Below are positions 1 to 6,135 of a DNA stretch of 12,630 nucleotides, one piece after another. Position 1 is the stretch's first letter. Each line of letters begins with the position of its first letter. Position numbers and translations under genes: made by a program. The stretch is from Acidobacteriota bacterium (GTDB lineage: Bacteria > Acidobacteriota > UBA6911 > RPQK01 > JADFOI01), in contig JACZQQ010000058.1 of the NCBI GenBank assembly GCA_022545645.1, positions 1-12,630 on the forward strand. The letters are read 5' to 3'. The notes under the pieces were generated by a model. The model did no database searches and was not told the DNA's origin. It was given only the letters and a program-made list of their open reading frames with translations.

Positions 1-474
1 GTGTTCGATGGGATTCTGGGTGGCGATCACCACGAAAGGCTGGGGAAGCTCGTAAGTCTCGTTATCAATGGTGACCTTCCCTTCACTCATCGCCTCCAAA
101 AGAGCACTCTGAGTTTTCGGAGTCGTCCGATTGATTTCGTCAGCTAGAACCACATTGGCAAACAGCGGACCCTTGCGGAACTCAAACTGATGGTCCAACT
201 GGTTAAAAATGGATGACCCGGTTAAATCCGAAGGAAGGAGATCACTCGTGAACTGTATCCTTTGAAACGTGCAATCGAAGGACCGGGCCAAGGCATGCGC
301 CAAAGTGGTCTTTCCCACACCGGGCACATCTTCGATCAGCAAATGGCCATGCGCCAACAGAGCGACGGTCGCCATCTCCACAACATCAGATTTCCCTTTG
401 ATCACCCGCTCAACGGAGGCTTGAAGAGCCTTGATTTTCGTGGCTAATTCATGGGGAGGTGCGGCGGTTTCCAC
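1..474 (-). CDS. MoxR-type AAA+ ATPase, N-terminal part (cut by window edge)
   Basis: Translating the minus strand from a GTG at 474 gives 158 residues open to the window edge. MoxR ATPases are normally a little over 300 aa, so about half is present. The Walker A motif is EDVPGVGKTT at about residues 48-57. The family motif F-x-R-K-G-P-L-F-A-N is near 99-107. Walker B with its arginine-containing continuation is VLADEINRTTPKTQSALLEAM at about 109-129, and the sensor-1 region VIATQNPIEH ends the fragment. MoxR proteins act as ATP-driven chaperones, usually with DUF58 and VWA-domain partners that would lie off the left edge. GTG 474 is the only usual start in this frame after the in-frame stop upstream, but it has no clear Shine-Dalgarno, so the exact start is uncertain. 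It is divergent from the next gene. Confidence 0.93.
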   Translation of the reverse strand, partial: METAAPPHELATKIKALQASVERVIKGKSDVVEMATVALLAHGHLLIEDVPGVGKTTLAHALARSFDCTFQRIQFTSDLLPSDLTGSSIFNQLDHQFEFRKGPLFANVVLADEINRTTPKTQSALLEAMSEGKVTIDNETYELPQPFVVIATQNPIEH

Positions 475-549
475 ACTTGATATGATACTGTTTCGGCTGA
501 ACCCAGATCAATGTAGCAGTTAACAACCTGGAACTTGAAATCCGAAGTC

Positions 550-801
550 ATGTCGTGGGGATTTTATCTAGGGCTCATTGCTTTCTTCACAATCGTTTTT
601 ACCGTCTTTTCGGCTGTAACCTATTCCGCCATCCTGAGAATATGGGACAGTCATGATCGCTACTACCACAGGGAACAGCTTCAAGGGGAGGTACCCAATC
701 GTAAAAGGAAGTGGCCCGTCTCGAGCCTGGGGGGGTTGATCGTCCTGGCGGCGGTGATCGCCTGGGTGGTGGTGGAGTTTGTGATTAAACCCCAACCCTG
801 A
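550..801 (+). CDS. Small two-helix membrane protein, unknown function
   Basis: This is an 83-residue protein from ATG 550; an in-frame TTG at 535 would add five residues. Neither start has a convincing Shine-Dalgarno, and I prefer the ATG. It has an N-terminal hydrophobic segment (about residues 3-25, rich in F, I, V and L). A polar, charged middle follows with DSHDRYYHREQLQGEVPNRKRK. A second hydrophobic segment lies near the C-terminus (GLIVLAAVIAWVVVEFVI), followed by a short KPQP tail. That makes it a probable inner-membrane protein with two helices and a charged loop. I do not recognise the family. It is divergent from the MoxR gene and convergent with hpt; only 21 bases separate the two stop codons. 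Confidence 0.62.
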   Translation: MSWGFYLGLIAFFTIVFTVFSAVTYSAILRIWDSHDRYYHREQLQGEVPNRKRKWPVSSLGGLIVLAAVIAWVVVEFVIKPQP

Positions 802-822
802 CAAGTGTCTCCTGCCTTTTTC

Positions 823-1455
823 TTATTGTCTGTCGTCTTCTGTCTGTTGTCTGTTGTCTGTTGTCTGTTGTCTGCGGTCTGCCGTCCGCGGTTCCACCAC
901 CTCAAGATTCATAGTTGCCACAAAGGGCAGATCTCGATAGTACTCTCGGTAGTCCAATCCATAGCCAATGAGAAATTCGTCATTCACATTGAACCCCACG
1001 TACTTGATGGGAACCTCAGCAAGTCGTAGTTCGGTACGATCCAGGAGAGTGCAGATGGCCAGAGAAGCAGGATTGCGTTCGAGCAGGATTCGAACCAGGT
1101 AATTCAGGGTGAGTCCGGTGTCCACGATGTCTTCAATGAGCAAGACGTGTCTGCCCTGAATGTCTTCCTGTAAATCCTTGACAATTTCCACCTCCCCCGT
1201 GCGGGATTGCCTGCCATAGCGGCTGATACGGATAAAATCAGGCGAGACCGGAAAGGATAAATTCTTGACCAGGTCGCGGGTGAATACCAAGGCCCCCTGG
1301 AGAATGCCCGCCACTATGGGATCCCTCCCCTTGTAATCACGGCTGATCTCGGATGCCAGTTCCTCAACGCGAGTCGAGATGGCCATCTCGTCAAAAACAA
1401 CCTTTTTGACCGCAGCGGGAGTGCTTTTGCGGTTGATCCTTGAGGAAAAGATCAT
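823..1455 (-). CDS. hpt: Hypoxanthine phosphoribosyltransferase with repeat-derived C-terminal tail
   Basis: The enzyme converts hypoxanthine or guanine plus PRPP to IMP or GMP (purine salvage, cytoplasmic). The 210-aa protein has the HPRT features in order: VAGILQGALVFTRDL at about 48-62, the flexible-loop region ISRYG near 77-81, the PRPP-binding motif VLLIEDIVDTGLTL at 104-117, and the purine-binding region VGFNVNDEFLIGYGLDYRE at 153-171 followed by YRDLPFV. Typical HPRTs end soon after this (about 175-190 aa). Here roughly residues 189-210 (TADRRQQTTDNRQQTEDDRQ) are encoded by a DNA heptamer array, so the native stop appears to have been displaced. The start ATG overlaps the stop of the upstream nuclease-like gene (ATGA), which suggests translational coupling. 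Function is confident; the role of the tail is unknown. Confidence 0.95.
   Translation of the reverse strand: MIFSSRINRKSTPAAVKKVVFDEMAISTRVEELASEISRDYKGRDPIVAGILQGALVFTRDLVKNLSFPVSPDFIRISRYGRQSRTGEVEIVKDLQEDIQGRHVLLIEDIVDTGLTLNYLVRILLERNPASLAICTLLDRTELRLAEVPIKYVGFNVNDEFLIGYGLDYREYYRDLPFVATMNLEVVEPRTADRRQQTTDNRQQTEDDRQ
829..891. repeat. Nine-unit heptamer array, consensus TCTGTTG
   Basis: Reading the plus strand in steps of seven from 829 gives TCTGTCG, TCTTCTG, four exact TCTGTTG units (843-870), TCTGCGG, TCTGCCG and TCCGCGG. The array spans the 3' end of hpt. On the minus strand it encodes a seven-residue periodic peptide (TADRRQQ, TTDNRQQ), because 21 nt equals three heptamers. It lies at a convergent gene junction, like the two composite repeats at 9568-9706 and 11383-11519. 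Heptamer tandem repeats of this sort (STRR-like) are known from several bacterial lineages; the family assignment here is inference. Confidence 0.9.
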
Positions 1456-1796
1456 TCGATAACTCCGAATTTGAAGAGGAGTTCGCGGTAGTCCCTTCCA
1501 TACAGGACCTTGATCCTGGTGTCCGGATACAACTCTCTCATCCTTCGGATCTTACGGTTCTTTCTGGTGACCAGCTTCTGCTTCATCGTGGTCAATTCCA
1601 CGTAGAGATCAAATTGGGGAAGGTAGAAGTCGGGGGTAAACGCCTCAATGACACGACCCTGCTCATCCCAGTTCAAAGGGAAACAAACCGGCTCGTAACG
1701 CCATTCAATACTATAGAAATCGAGAAAACCAGCTAACTCCTCCTCGCTTTCATGAGCGAAACCGGAGATAGACCGGGAGCTGCTTTGTATTCCCAT
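1452..1796 (-). CDS. Small PD-(D/E)XK nuclease-like protein coupled to hpt
   Basis: This is a 114-aa protein from ATG 1796. A strong Shine-Dalgarno (GGAGGGG) sits a few bases upstream of this ATG and supports it over the in-frame GTG at 1808. Visible features are HESEEELAGFLDFYSIEW near the start (a helix with acidic residues), then FTPDFYLPQFDLYVELTTMKQ. The PD...ELT pattern matches the core of the PD-(D/E)XK fold seen in TnsA-like and other small nucleases, with T where the catalytic K usually lies; K76 or K78 (numbered from GTG 1808) could substitute. A basic stretch VTRKNRKIRRMRELYPD and a strand RIKVLYGRDY follow. Its stop overlaps the hpt start (ATGA). I infer a nuclease fold; catalytic activity and function are unknown. 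Confidence 0.72.
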   Translation of the reverse strand: MGIQSSSRSISGFAHESEEELAGFLDFYSIEWRYEPVCFPLNWDEQGRVIEAFTPDFYLPQFDLYVELTTMKQKLVTRKNRKIRRMRELYPDTRIKVLYGRDYRELLFKFGVIE

Positions 1797-1860
1797 TAGC
1801 CCCTCCACTGTGTATCAAAGCACACTGACACGAGAGGGAGGCGCGGAACATGGTGGGAGA

Positions 1861-4662
1861 TTACTGGAGCGGATAGGTGCCCAGGGAAAGGCCGGAGGAG
1901 AAAACCTGGGCGGTACCCCGCACGTCGGTCGCCTGAATCGTAAGCTCCAGGATCAGGTTACCACCGTCGGTCGTATAGGGAGTCGTGATCTCCAGAGGGA
2001 CCAGGATATCTTCGACCAATCTGATGTCGAGTGCCGATCGGGCTTCCAGGGTTCCCAGGTCCAGCGGGGTGGTGGTCAATTCCTGAGCCGTGCCACTGCT
2101 CAGGGGGAGTGTGAAGACCCGGACCGTGATGTCCCCGTCACTCACTGAGGGATTAAACAGGGAGATTCTCGAGTCGAAAACCGTATCGTTGCCATTGGTG
2201 AAACTCGCTGTCAGCCGCGTCGCACCCGGGGTCGGGACAGACGGGACTGACTGGAGTGTATAGGTACCAAAGGCAAGGCTCGAAGAGAAGACTTGAGCGG
2301 TCCCTCTCACATCGGCCGCCTGAATCGTAAACTCCAGGGTCAGATTTCCGTCATCTCTCGTATAGGGCAGTGCGATTCCCAAAGGTGTCAGGATATCTTC
2401 AGCCAGCTTGATGTTGAGCGCCGAACGGGCTCCCAACGTGCCCAGCGCCAGTGGCTTGGTGCCCAAGAGAAAGACGACACCTCCGAACACATAGGCAGTA
2501 TGACCCGTTGAGTCCTCACCGTTCAGGGAGAATTCGTCTGCATCAACGACCGTGATCACGAAGTCTCGATCATTGACCTGGGTCATCCCGACCACACCCG
2601 TGATTTGGATCTGGTCACCGGTCACCAACCCGTGGTCGCTCGAGGTCGTGACCACGGCAGGATTCGCCTGGGTGATGGATGAGATTACCAGCTGCTGGAC
2701 GGTACCGTCGGCCACAGGAAGGGTGAAAACCCGGACCGTCACCTCCCCGGCACTGGTTGAAGGGTTCCAGAGATAAATACGCGAGGACAACACCGCATTG
2801 TTGCCATTCGTAATGTTGGCCACCAAAACGGTGGGACTTCCACTCGAGGTGGCCGGGATCTCCTGGAGCGGTTGGGTGCCAAAAGCAAAGTCGGAAGAGA
2901 AAACCTGAGCAGTCCCTCTCACATCAGCGGCCTGAATCGTAAACTCCAGGGTCAGATTGCCTCCGTCGATCGTGTAGGGCAGCAAGACTCCCAGAGGGGT
3001 CAGGATATCCTCGGCTAACTTGATGTTGAGCGCTGATCGGGCTTCCAGGGTGCCCAGGGGCAGCGGTGAGGGGGTCAACTCCTGGGCCAACCCACCAGCC
3101 AGGGGAAGGGTAAAGACGCGCACTGTCACCTCCCCGGCACTGGTTGAAGGGTTCCAGAGATAGACACGCGAGTTGAAGGCCGCATTGTTGCCGTTGGTAA
3201 AATTGGCAGCCAATACCGTCGGACTCACACCCGGGGTGGAGGGGATCTCCTGCAGCGGGTAAGTTCCGAATCCAAAGTCAGAAGAAAAGACCTGGCTTGT
3301 ACCTCGCACAGCGGCGGCCAGAATCGTCAACTCCAGGGTCAGGTTTCCGCCGTCATCTGTGTAGGGCAGCAAGACCCCCAGAGGCATCAGGATATCCTCG
3401 ACCAACCTGATGTTTAGCCCTGATTTGGGTCCCAGGTTGCCCAGCACCAGCGGTGTTGTCGTCAGCTCCCGGGCCAGCCCCCCCGTCAGGGGAAGCGTGA
3501 ACACCCGGACAGTCACTCTCCCCGTCTTCACCGAAGGATTAAAAAGATAGACACGCGAGTTGAAGACCGCATTGTTACCGTTGGCAAAATTGGCAAGCAA
3601 AACCGTTATTCCCACAGGCTCAAAGGCGATTCCCCCATTGAAATTGGGAGCGACACCGGTCGCAGCCGCCACCACCGAGGCGGCGACCCACACCGTCCCA
3701 TTCAAACCGATATCGAAACGCAAGATGTTGTCGGCATTGGATTCAGCGAGGTAGAAGTTTCCCGAACCATCGAAGGCGATCCCGCCTCTTGGCGTGACTG
3801 GGCCACCGTTGGCTGCTTCCAGTTGGGCCTGTGAGAGAAAGGTGCCAACTCCTCCTGATGGATTGATCCGATGAATGACATCGGGGGATTCGTCTGCGAT
3901 GAGGATGTCCCCGTTTGAGGCACGAGTCATGAACTGATCAAGGGCTTGGAGAGGGTCTCCGCTACTCAGGACGGAAGGCGTCCCCTGGGAACTGATCGCC
4001 AACACTGCGGTTGGGGTGCCGTTCGATTGAACAAAAAGGATTCCTCCCGGGCCCGCCGTGATTCCACCCTTAATGGCAACGGTTGTTAAACCCGCTACGG
4101 ATTCAAAGGCGGCTGAATCCACAAAGACGCTGACCTTGCCGGTGAGCGAGTCGACACGCAGCAGGGCGTTGCTACGGTCATCAATCGCGTATAAGAAGCC
4201 ATCACTGCCGAAGGTTATTCCCTCCGCGTCTGCGTCCGAGTTCCCCGTAGCTGCCGAAAGATCGGCCTGTGAGGTGAGGATACTCAAGACTCCTTCGGGA
4301 GTTTTCTTGAGAATACTGGTATCTCCTCCAAAGAAGCCACCTGGGGAACCGGTGAAAACTGTAAAATAGAGCGCTCCTGCGGCATCAAAAGCGATTCCCT
4401 TGTTCTCGTAGAGCACTTCGACTCCGCCGGTCAGTGCCAGGATTTCAGAACGGTTAATCGCGACTCCAACCGACCCATCAGGCGGTATGAACAGGACATG
4501 GCCACTCCCACTATCCAACGCAAACAGATCTTGAGTCGCAGGAAATGGAAGTAAGGGGGCCCCCGAGGCTACCGGGGGATTGCCTAAAAGGAACAGGAAA
4601 AACAACATTCCGACGAAGAGGTGGATCATCTTGATACTGTGCACTGCTTTCTCGGATCCCAT
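1861..4662 (-). CDS. Secreted beta-propeller protein with four C-terminal repeats
   Basis: This 933-aa protein starts with a signal peptide: basic residues, a hydrophobic run at about 13-27, then a probable cleavage site near VASGA (31-35). Residues about 40-350 resemble NHL/SMP-30-type propeller blades, with recurring GIAFDAAGALYF, GITFGSDGFLYAID, GDILIADESPDVIHRI and GGIAFDGSGNFYLAESN. Four copies of a ~129-residue beta-rich module follow, starting near 353, 482, 611 and 816. Each has NGN(N/D)..F.SR(V/I), NPS, VRVFTLPL, ARSALNI(K/R)L, EDIL.PL, YT.DGGNL.LE.TI and RGTAQVFSS. The third copy is interrupted by a ~73-residue inserted domain at 659-731. An alternative start is M12 (4629). It is probably exported; no sorting or anchor signal is seen at the C-terminus (ends TYPLQ). 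Its specific function is unknown. It lies 44 bases downstream of the NTF2-like gene on the same strand. Confidence 0.88.
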   Translation of the reverse strand: MGSEKAVHSIKMIHLFVGMLFFLFLLGNPPVASGAPLLPFPATQDLFALDSGSGHVLFIPPDGSVGVAINRSEILALTGGVEVLYENKGIAFDAAGALYFTVFTGSPGGFFGGDTSILKKTPEGVLSILTSQADLSAATGNSDADAEGITFGSDGFLYAIDDRSNALLRVDSLTGKVSVFVDSAAFESVAGLTTVAIKGGITAGPGGILFVQSNGTPTAVLAISSQGTPSVLSSGDPLQALDQFMTRASNGDILIADESPDVIHRINPSGGVGTFLSQAQLEAANGGPVTPRGGIAFDGSGNFYLAESNADNILRFDIGLNGTVWVAASVVAAATGVAPNFNGGIAFEPVGITVLLANFANGNNAVFNSRVYLFNPSVKTGRVTVRVFTLPLTGGLARELTTTPLVLGNLGPKSGLNIRLVEDILMPLGVLLPYTDDGGNLTLELTILAAAVRGTSQVFSSDFGFGTYPLQEIPSTPGVSPTVLAANFTNGNNAAFNSRVYLWNPSTSAGEVTVRVFTLPLAGGLAQELTPSPLPLGTLEARSALNIKLAEDILTPLGVLLPYTIDGGNLTLEFTIQAADVRGTAQVFSSDFAFGTQPLQEIPATSSGSPTVLVANITNGNNAVLSSRIYLWNPSTSAGEVTVRVFTLPVADGTVQQLVISSITQANPAVVTTSSDHGLVTGDQIQITGVVGMTQVNDRDFVITVVDADEFSLNGEDSTGHTAYVFGGVVFLLGTKPLALGTLGARSALNIKLAEDILTPLGIALPYTRDDGNLTLEFTIQAADVRGTAQVFSSSLAFGTYTLQSVPSVPTPGATRLTASFTNGNDTVFDSRISLFNPSVSDGDITVRVFTLPLSSGTAQELTTTPLDLGTLEARSALDIRLVEDILVPLEITTPYTTDGGNLILELTIQATDVRGTAQVFSSGLSLGTYPLQ
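1864..3606 (-). repeat. Four tandem ~387-bp coding repeats in the secreted protein gene
   Basis: Units by position are about 3220-3606, 2833-3219, 2218-2832 (longer because of an insert) and 1864-2217. The period is 129 codons. Units 2 and 3 are nearly identical over stretches even at DNA level: the segment coding NPSTSAGEVTVRVFTLP appears with only silent or few changes near 2738-2780 and 3128-3170. This implies recent duplication or gene conversion. Confidence 0.85.
2470..2688 (-). other. E1-FCCH-like domain inserted in repeat 3
   Basis: Residues about 659-731 of the secreted protein interrupt an otherwise regular module. They read VISSITQANPAVVTTSSDHG, then LVTGDQIQITGVVGMTQVND, RDFVITVVDADEFSLNGEDS and TGHTAYVFGG. 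The pattern ANPAVVTT..HGL.TGD.I.I.GV.GM..(V/L)N.R.F.(I/V)...D...F.L.G.DSTG..AY..GG is that of the small beta domains annotated as E1-FCCH-like in phage structural proteins. The family assignment is from memory of the pattern. The insertion itself is directly visible by comparison with units 1, 2 and 4. Confidence 0.7.
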
Positions 4663-4706
4663 GTCCTGGTTCGGTGAATTTGGCAGGCTGGATTCTATCA
4701 GGCCAC

Positions 4707-5129
4707 CTACGAGTCCTCATCCCCTTCCTGAAAAGACGGTTCCAAAGGATCGGGAGAAGAGTGGAGATGAGTGAGTTTCCAATCGGTTTCATACAGGCAG
4801 TAAATTTCCGTCCAACGCCCATTCTGTCGGACGAACTGGCCATTTTGATGGTAGGCCATGAGATACTGCGAAGTAATCCAAGCGACGCCACCATGGACTT
4901 CAATCTGGATATTCGAAGTCAGAATGGAGAGCTCCTTCATTTGAGCAAAATATTGCTGCAAGGTATTTTCGAAAGTCTTGAAGTCAGAAAAACGAGCGGG
5001 CGGAATGATGTTGAACACGACTGCTTCGCCGCTGTACAGTTCCCTCAGGTGATCCAGATTCTTCTGCTCCCATGCCGTCACGTGCTGGCGGTGCAGATTG
5101 AGCAGATGCTCCCTTGGATTATTTCGCAT
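4707..5129 (-). CDS. NTF2/SnoaL-like small protein
   Basis: This 140-aa protein starts at ATG 5129. Its pattern fits the NTF2-like cone fold (SnoaL_3/DUF4440 group): an N-terminal helix with W and a K/N-L-D-x-L-R-E-L-Y segment (AWEQKNLDHLRELYSGEAVV), then FSDFKTFENTLQQYFAQM, alternating strands (IQIEVHGGVAWITSQYLMAY), and RQNGRWTEIYCLYETDWKLTHLHSS, the typical last strands of the fold. These proteins bind small hydrophobic ligands or act as small enzymes; the ligand cannot be told from sequence. It is the first gene of a minus-strand run leading into the secreted propeller protein (44-base gap) and is divergent from the orotate phosphoribosyltransferase gene. No clear Shine-Dalgarno is visible before the ATG. 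Confidence 0.8.
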   Translation of the reverse strand: MRNNPREHLLNLHRQHVTAWEQKNLDHLRELYSGEAVVFNIIPPARFSDFKTFENTLQQYFAQMKELSILTSNIQIEVHGGVAWITSQYLMAYHQNGQFVRQNGRWTEIYCLYETDWKLTHLHSSPDPLEPSFQEGDEDS

Positions 5130-5245
5130 GATTTTGAAACGGCTGATTTTAGCAGAAAACCGGTCTTGTTTACAGTATTATCTAGGCGGAGCCGCTTCGC
5201 CCTCTTGACCGGAGTGTTATTCCGACTAACTATTCTTTTTGACCG

Positions 5246-5929
5246 ATGAATCTCACTCTAAAACAGAAATCCCTGCTGGTCGAGCTCAAGCGAGCCAAGA
5301 TCGTTATGTTTGGCAAGGAGATTCGATCCAAATACGGTCTTAATTCTCCCATCTACCTGGATTTGAGAGAGAATTTGTACGAGCGTGCGGATCTTATTTG
5401 GCAGATTGGAGGTGAGTTCGTTGAGAAGATCCGGGCCCTCACCGACAGACCCCAATTACCCCAGACGGTCATCGGGGTTCCCGAAACCGCAACACCCTTA
5501 GCTCTGTCCACCGTACTCTACTCCTCGCGGGAAGAAACGGGGCCTCCCATGCACTATCTCCTCTTGCGAACTAAAGGAAAGGCTTATGGTTCAGTCTCAC
5601 CCTCTTACCTGATCGGTAAAAAGCATCACGGCGATTGCGAATACAATCTCATCGACGATGTCGTCGCCTCAGGTCTGAGCAAGTGGAAGTCGCTTCAAAG
5701 GCTGGAGAGAGAAGGAATCACCGTTAAAAGGATTATCGCGTTTTTTGATCGCCAGCAAGGAGGAGCTGAACTCCTGGAAAAGGAAGGATACCCCGTCCAT
5801 TCGGTCTTCAAACTGCTCGACGTCACCGCTTTCTACTTACAGGAAGGGCTCATCACGGAAGCGACCCATCAGCAGATTCAGGAATTTCTTCGGACTCATC
5901 GTTTCCAAAAGCCCTTGTGGGAAAAGTAG
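5246..5929 (+). CDS. pyrE: Orotate phosphoribosyltransferase-like protein
   Basis: OPRT converts orotate and PRPP to orotidine 5'-phosphate in de novo UMP synthesis. This 227-aa protein shows SPIYLDLRENL at about 34-44 (substrate entry), IGVPETATPLAL at 76-87 (compare the usual GVPYTALPLA), and LLLRTKGKAYGS at about 105-116, which corresponds to the R-K-x-x-K-x-Y-G loop that contributes catalytic Lys. The PRPP-binding motif is YNLIDDVVASGLSK at 133-146, with the paired acids D137 and D138, and FDRQQGG lies at 167-173. The motif context resembles the UMP-synthase type OPRT. VASGLS departs from the common ITTG(G/T)S, so an OPRT-related salvage enzyme is possible. It starts with ATG 5246 and has no strong Shine-Dalgarno. 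The stop lies four bases before a perfect 25-bp inverted repeat. Confidence 0.83.
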   Translation: MNLTLKQKSLLVELKRAKIVMFGKEIRSKYGLNSPIYLDLRENLYERADLIWQIGGEFVEKIRALTDRPQLPQTVIGVPETATPLALSTVLYSSREETGPPMHYLLLRTKGKAYGSVSPSYLIGKKHHGDCEYNLIDDVVASGLSKWKSLQRLEREGITVKRIIAFFDRQQGGAELLEKEGYPVHSVFKLLDVTAFYLQEGLITEATHQQIQEFLRTHRFQKPLWEK

Positions 5930-5932
5930 GCT

Positions 5933-5986
5933 CGAAGGGGAGATTAGGGACAGGCCCACGAGGGCCTGTCCCTAATCTCCCCTTCG
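5933..5986. repeat. Perfect 25-bp inverted repeat with ACGA loop
   Basis: Arms are 5933-5957 and 5962-5986, perfectly complementary, separated by ACGA (5958-5961). The inner arm is GGGACAGGCCC. It begins 3 bases after the stop of the phosphoribosyltransferase gene. A transcript would form a very stable hairpin, so it could stop transcription or protect the 3' end. No U-run follows, so a classical intrinsic terminator is not certain; a REPIN/REP-like mobile palindrome is the alternative. Confidence 0.9.
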
Positions 5987-6026
5987 GCCATGCTATACTG
6001 TCAGGGCTTTTGAACAAGATGAATTA

Positions 6027-6134
6027 ATGTCTTCAACTTGGTCCAGGTCCATTACCTTCGGATTGGTTTCCATTCCCGTTCGACTGGACGCATCCCAGCA
6101 GAAGGAAAAGAAGCAAAGAAAGAAACGCGCATAA
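6027..6134 (+). pseudogene. Short ORF resembling the N-terminus of bacterial Ku (possible ku remnant)
   Basis: An ATG at 6027 opens a 35-codon frame ending with TAA at 6132-6134, one base before the ATG of the MerR/TPR gene. The translation begins MSSTWSRSITFGLVSIPVRL, then DASQQKEKKQRKKRA. Bacterial Ku proteins begin with a very similar stretch (W-x-G-S-I-x-F-G-L-V-x-I-P-V-x-L), where they bind DNA ends for non-homologous end joining. Full-length Ku is about 260-300 aa, so only the first ~20 residues are matched; the rest is a lysine-rich tail. The likeliest explanations are a truncated ku remnant or a leader created when a ku start was joined to the next gene. A functional micropeptide is possible but unsupported. 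Confidence 0.5.
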
Positions 6135-6135
6135 G

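Noticed and set aside
829..891. CRISPR array
   Set aside because: Units are contiguous 7-mers with no spacers and no cas genes are present.
1440..1736. 98-aa plus-strand open frame opposite the nuclease-like gene
   Set aside because: It is fully antisense to the coupled nuclease-like and hpt genes, which have domain evidence.
1797..1860. Terminator between the secreted protein gene and the nuclease-like gene
   Set aside because: Only short, imperfect complementarity and no U-run were seen.
5146..5174. Sigma70-like promoter for the NTF2-like gene (TGTAAA, 17 bases, TAAAAT on the minus strand)
   Set aside because: Only half of the -35 matches consensus and the implied leader is very short; not strong enough to list.
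4674..5249. 191-aa plus-strand open frame
   Set aside because: It is antisense to the NTF2-like gene, whose strand has a recognisable fold pattern.
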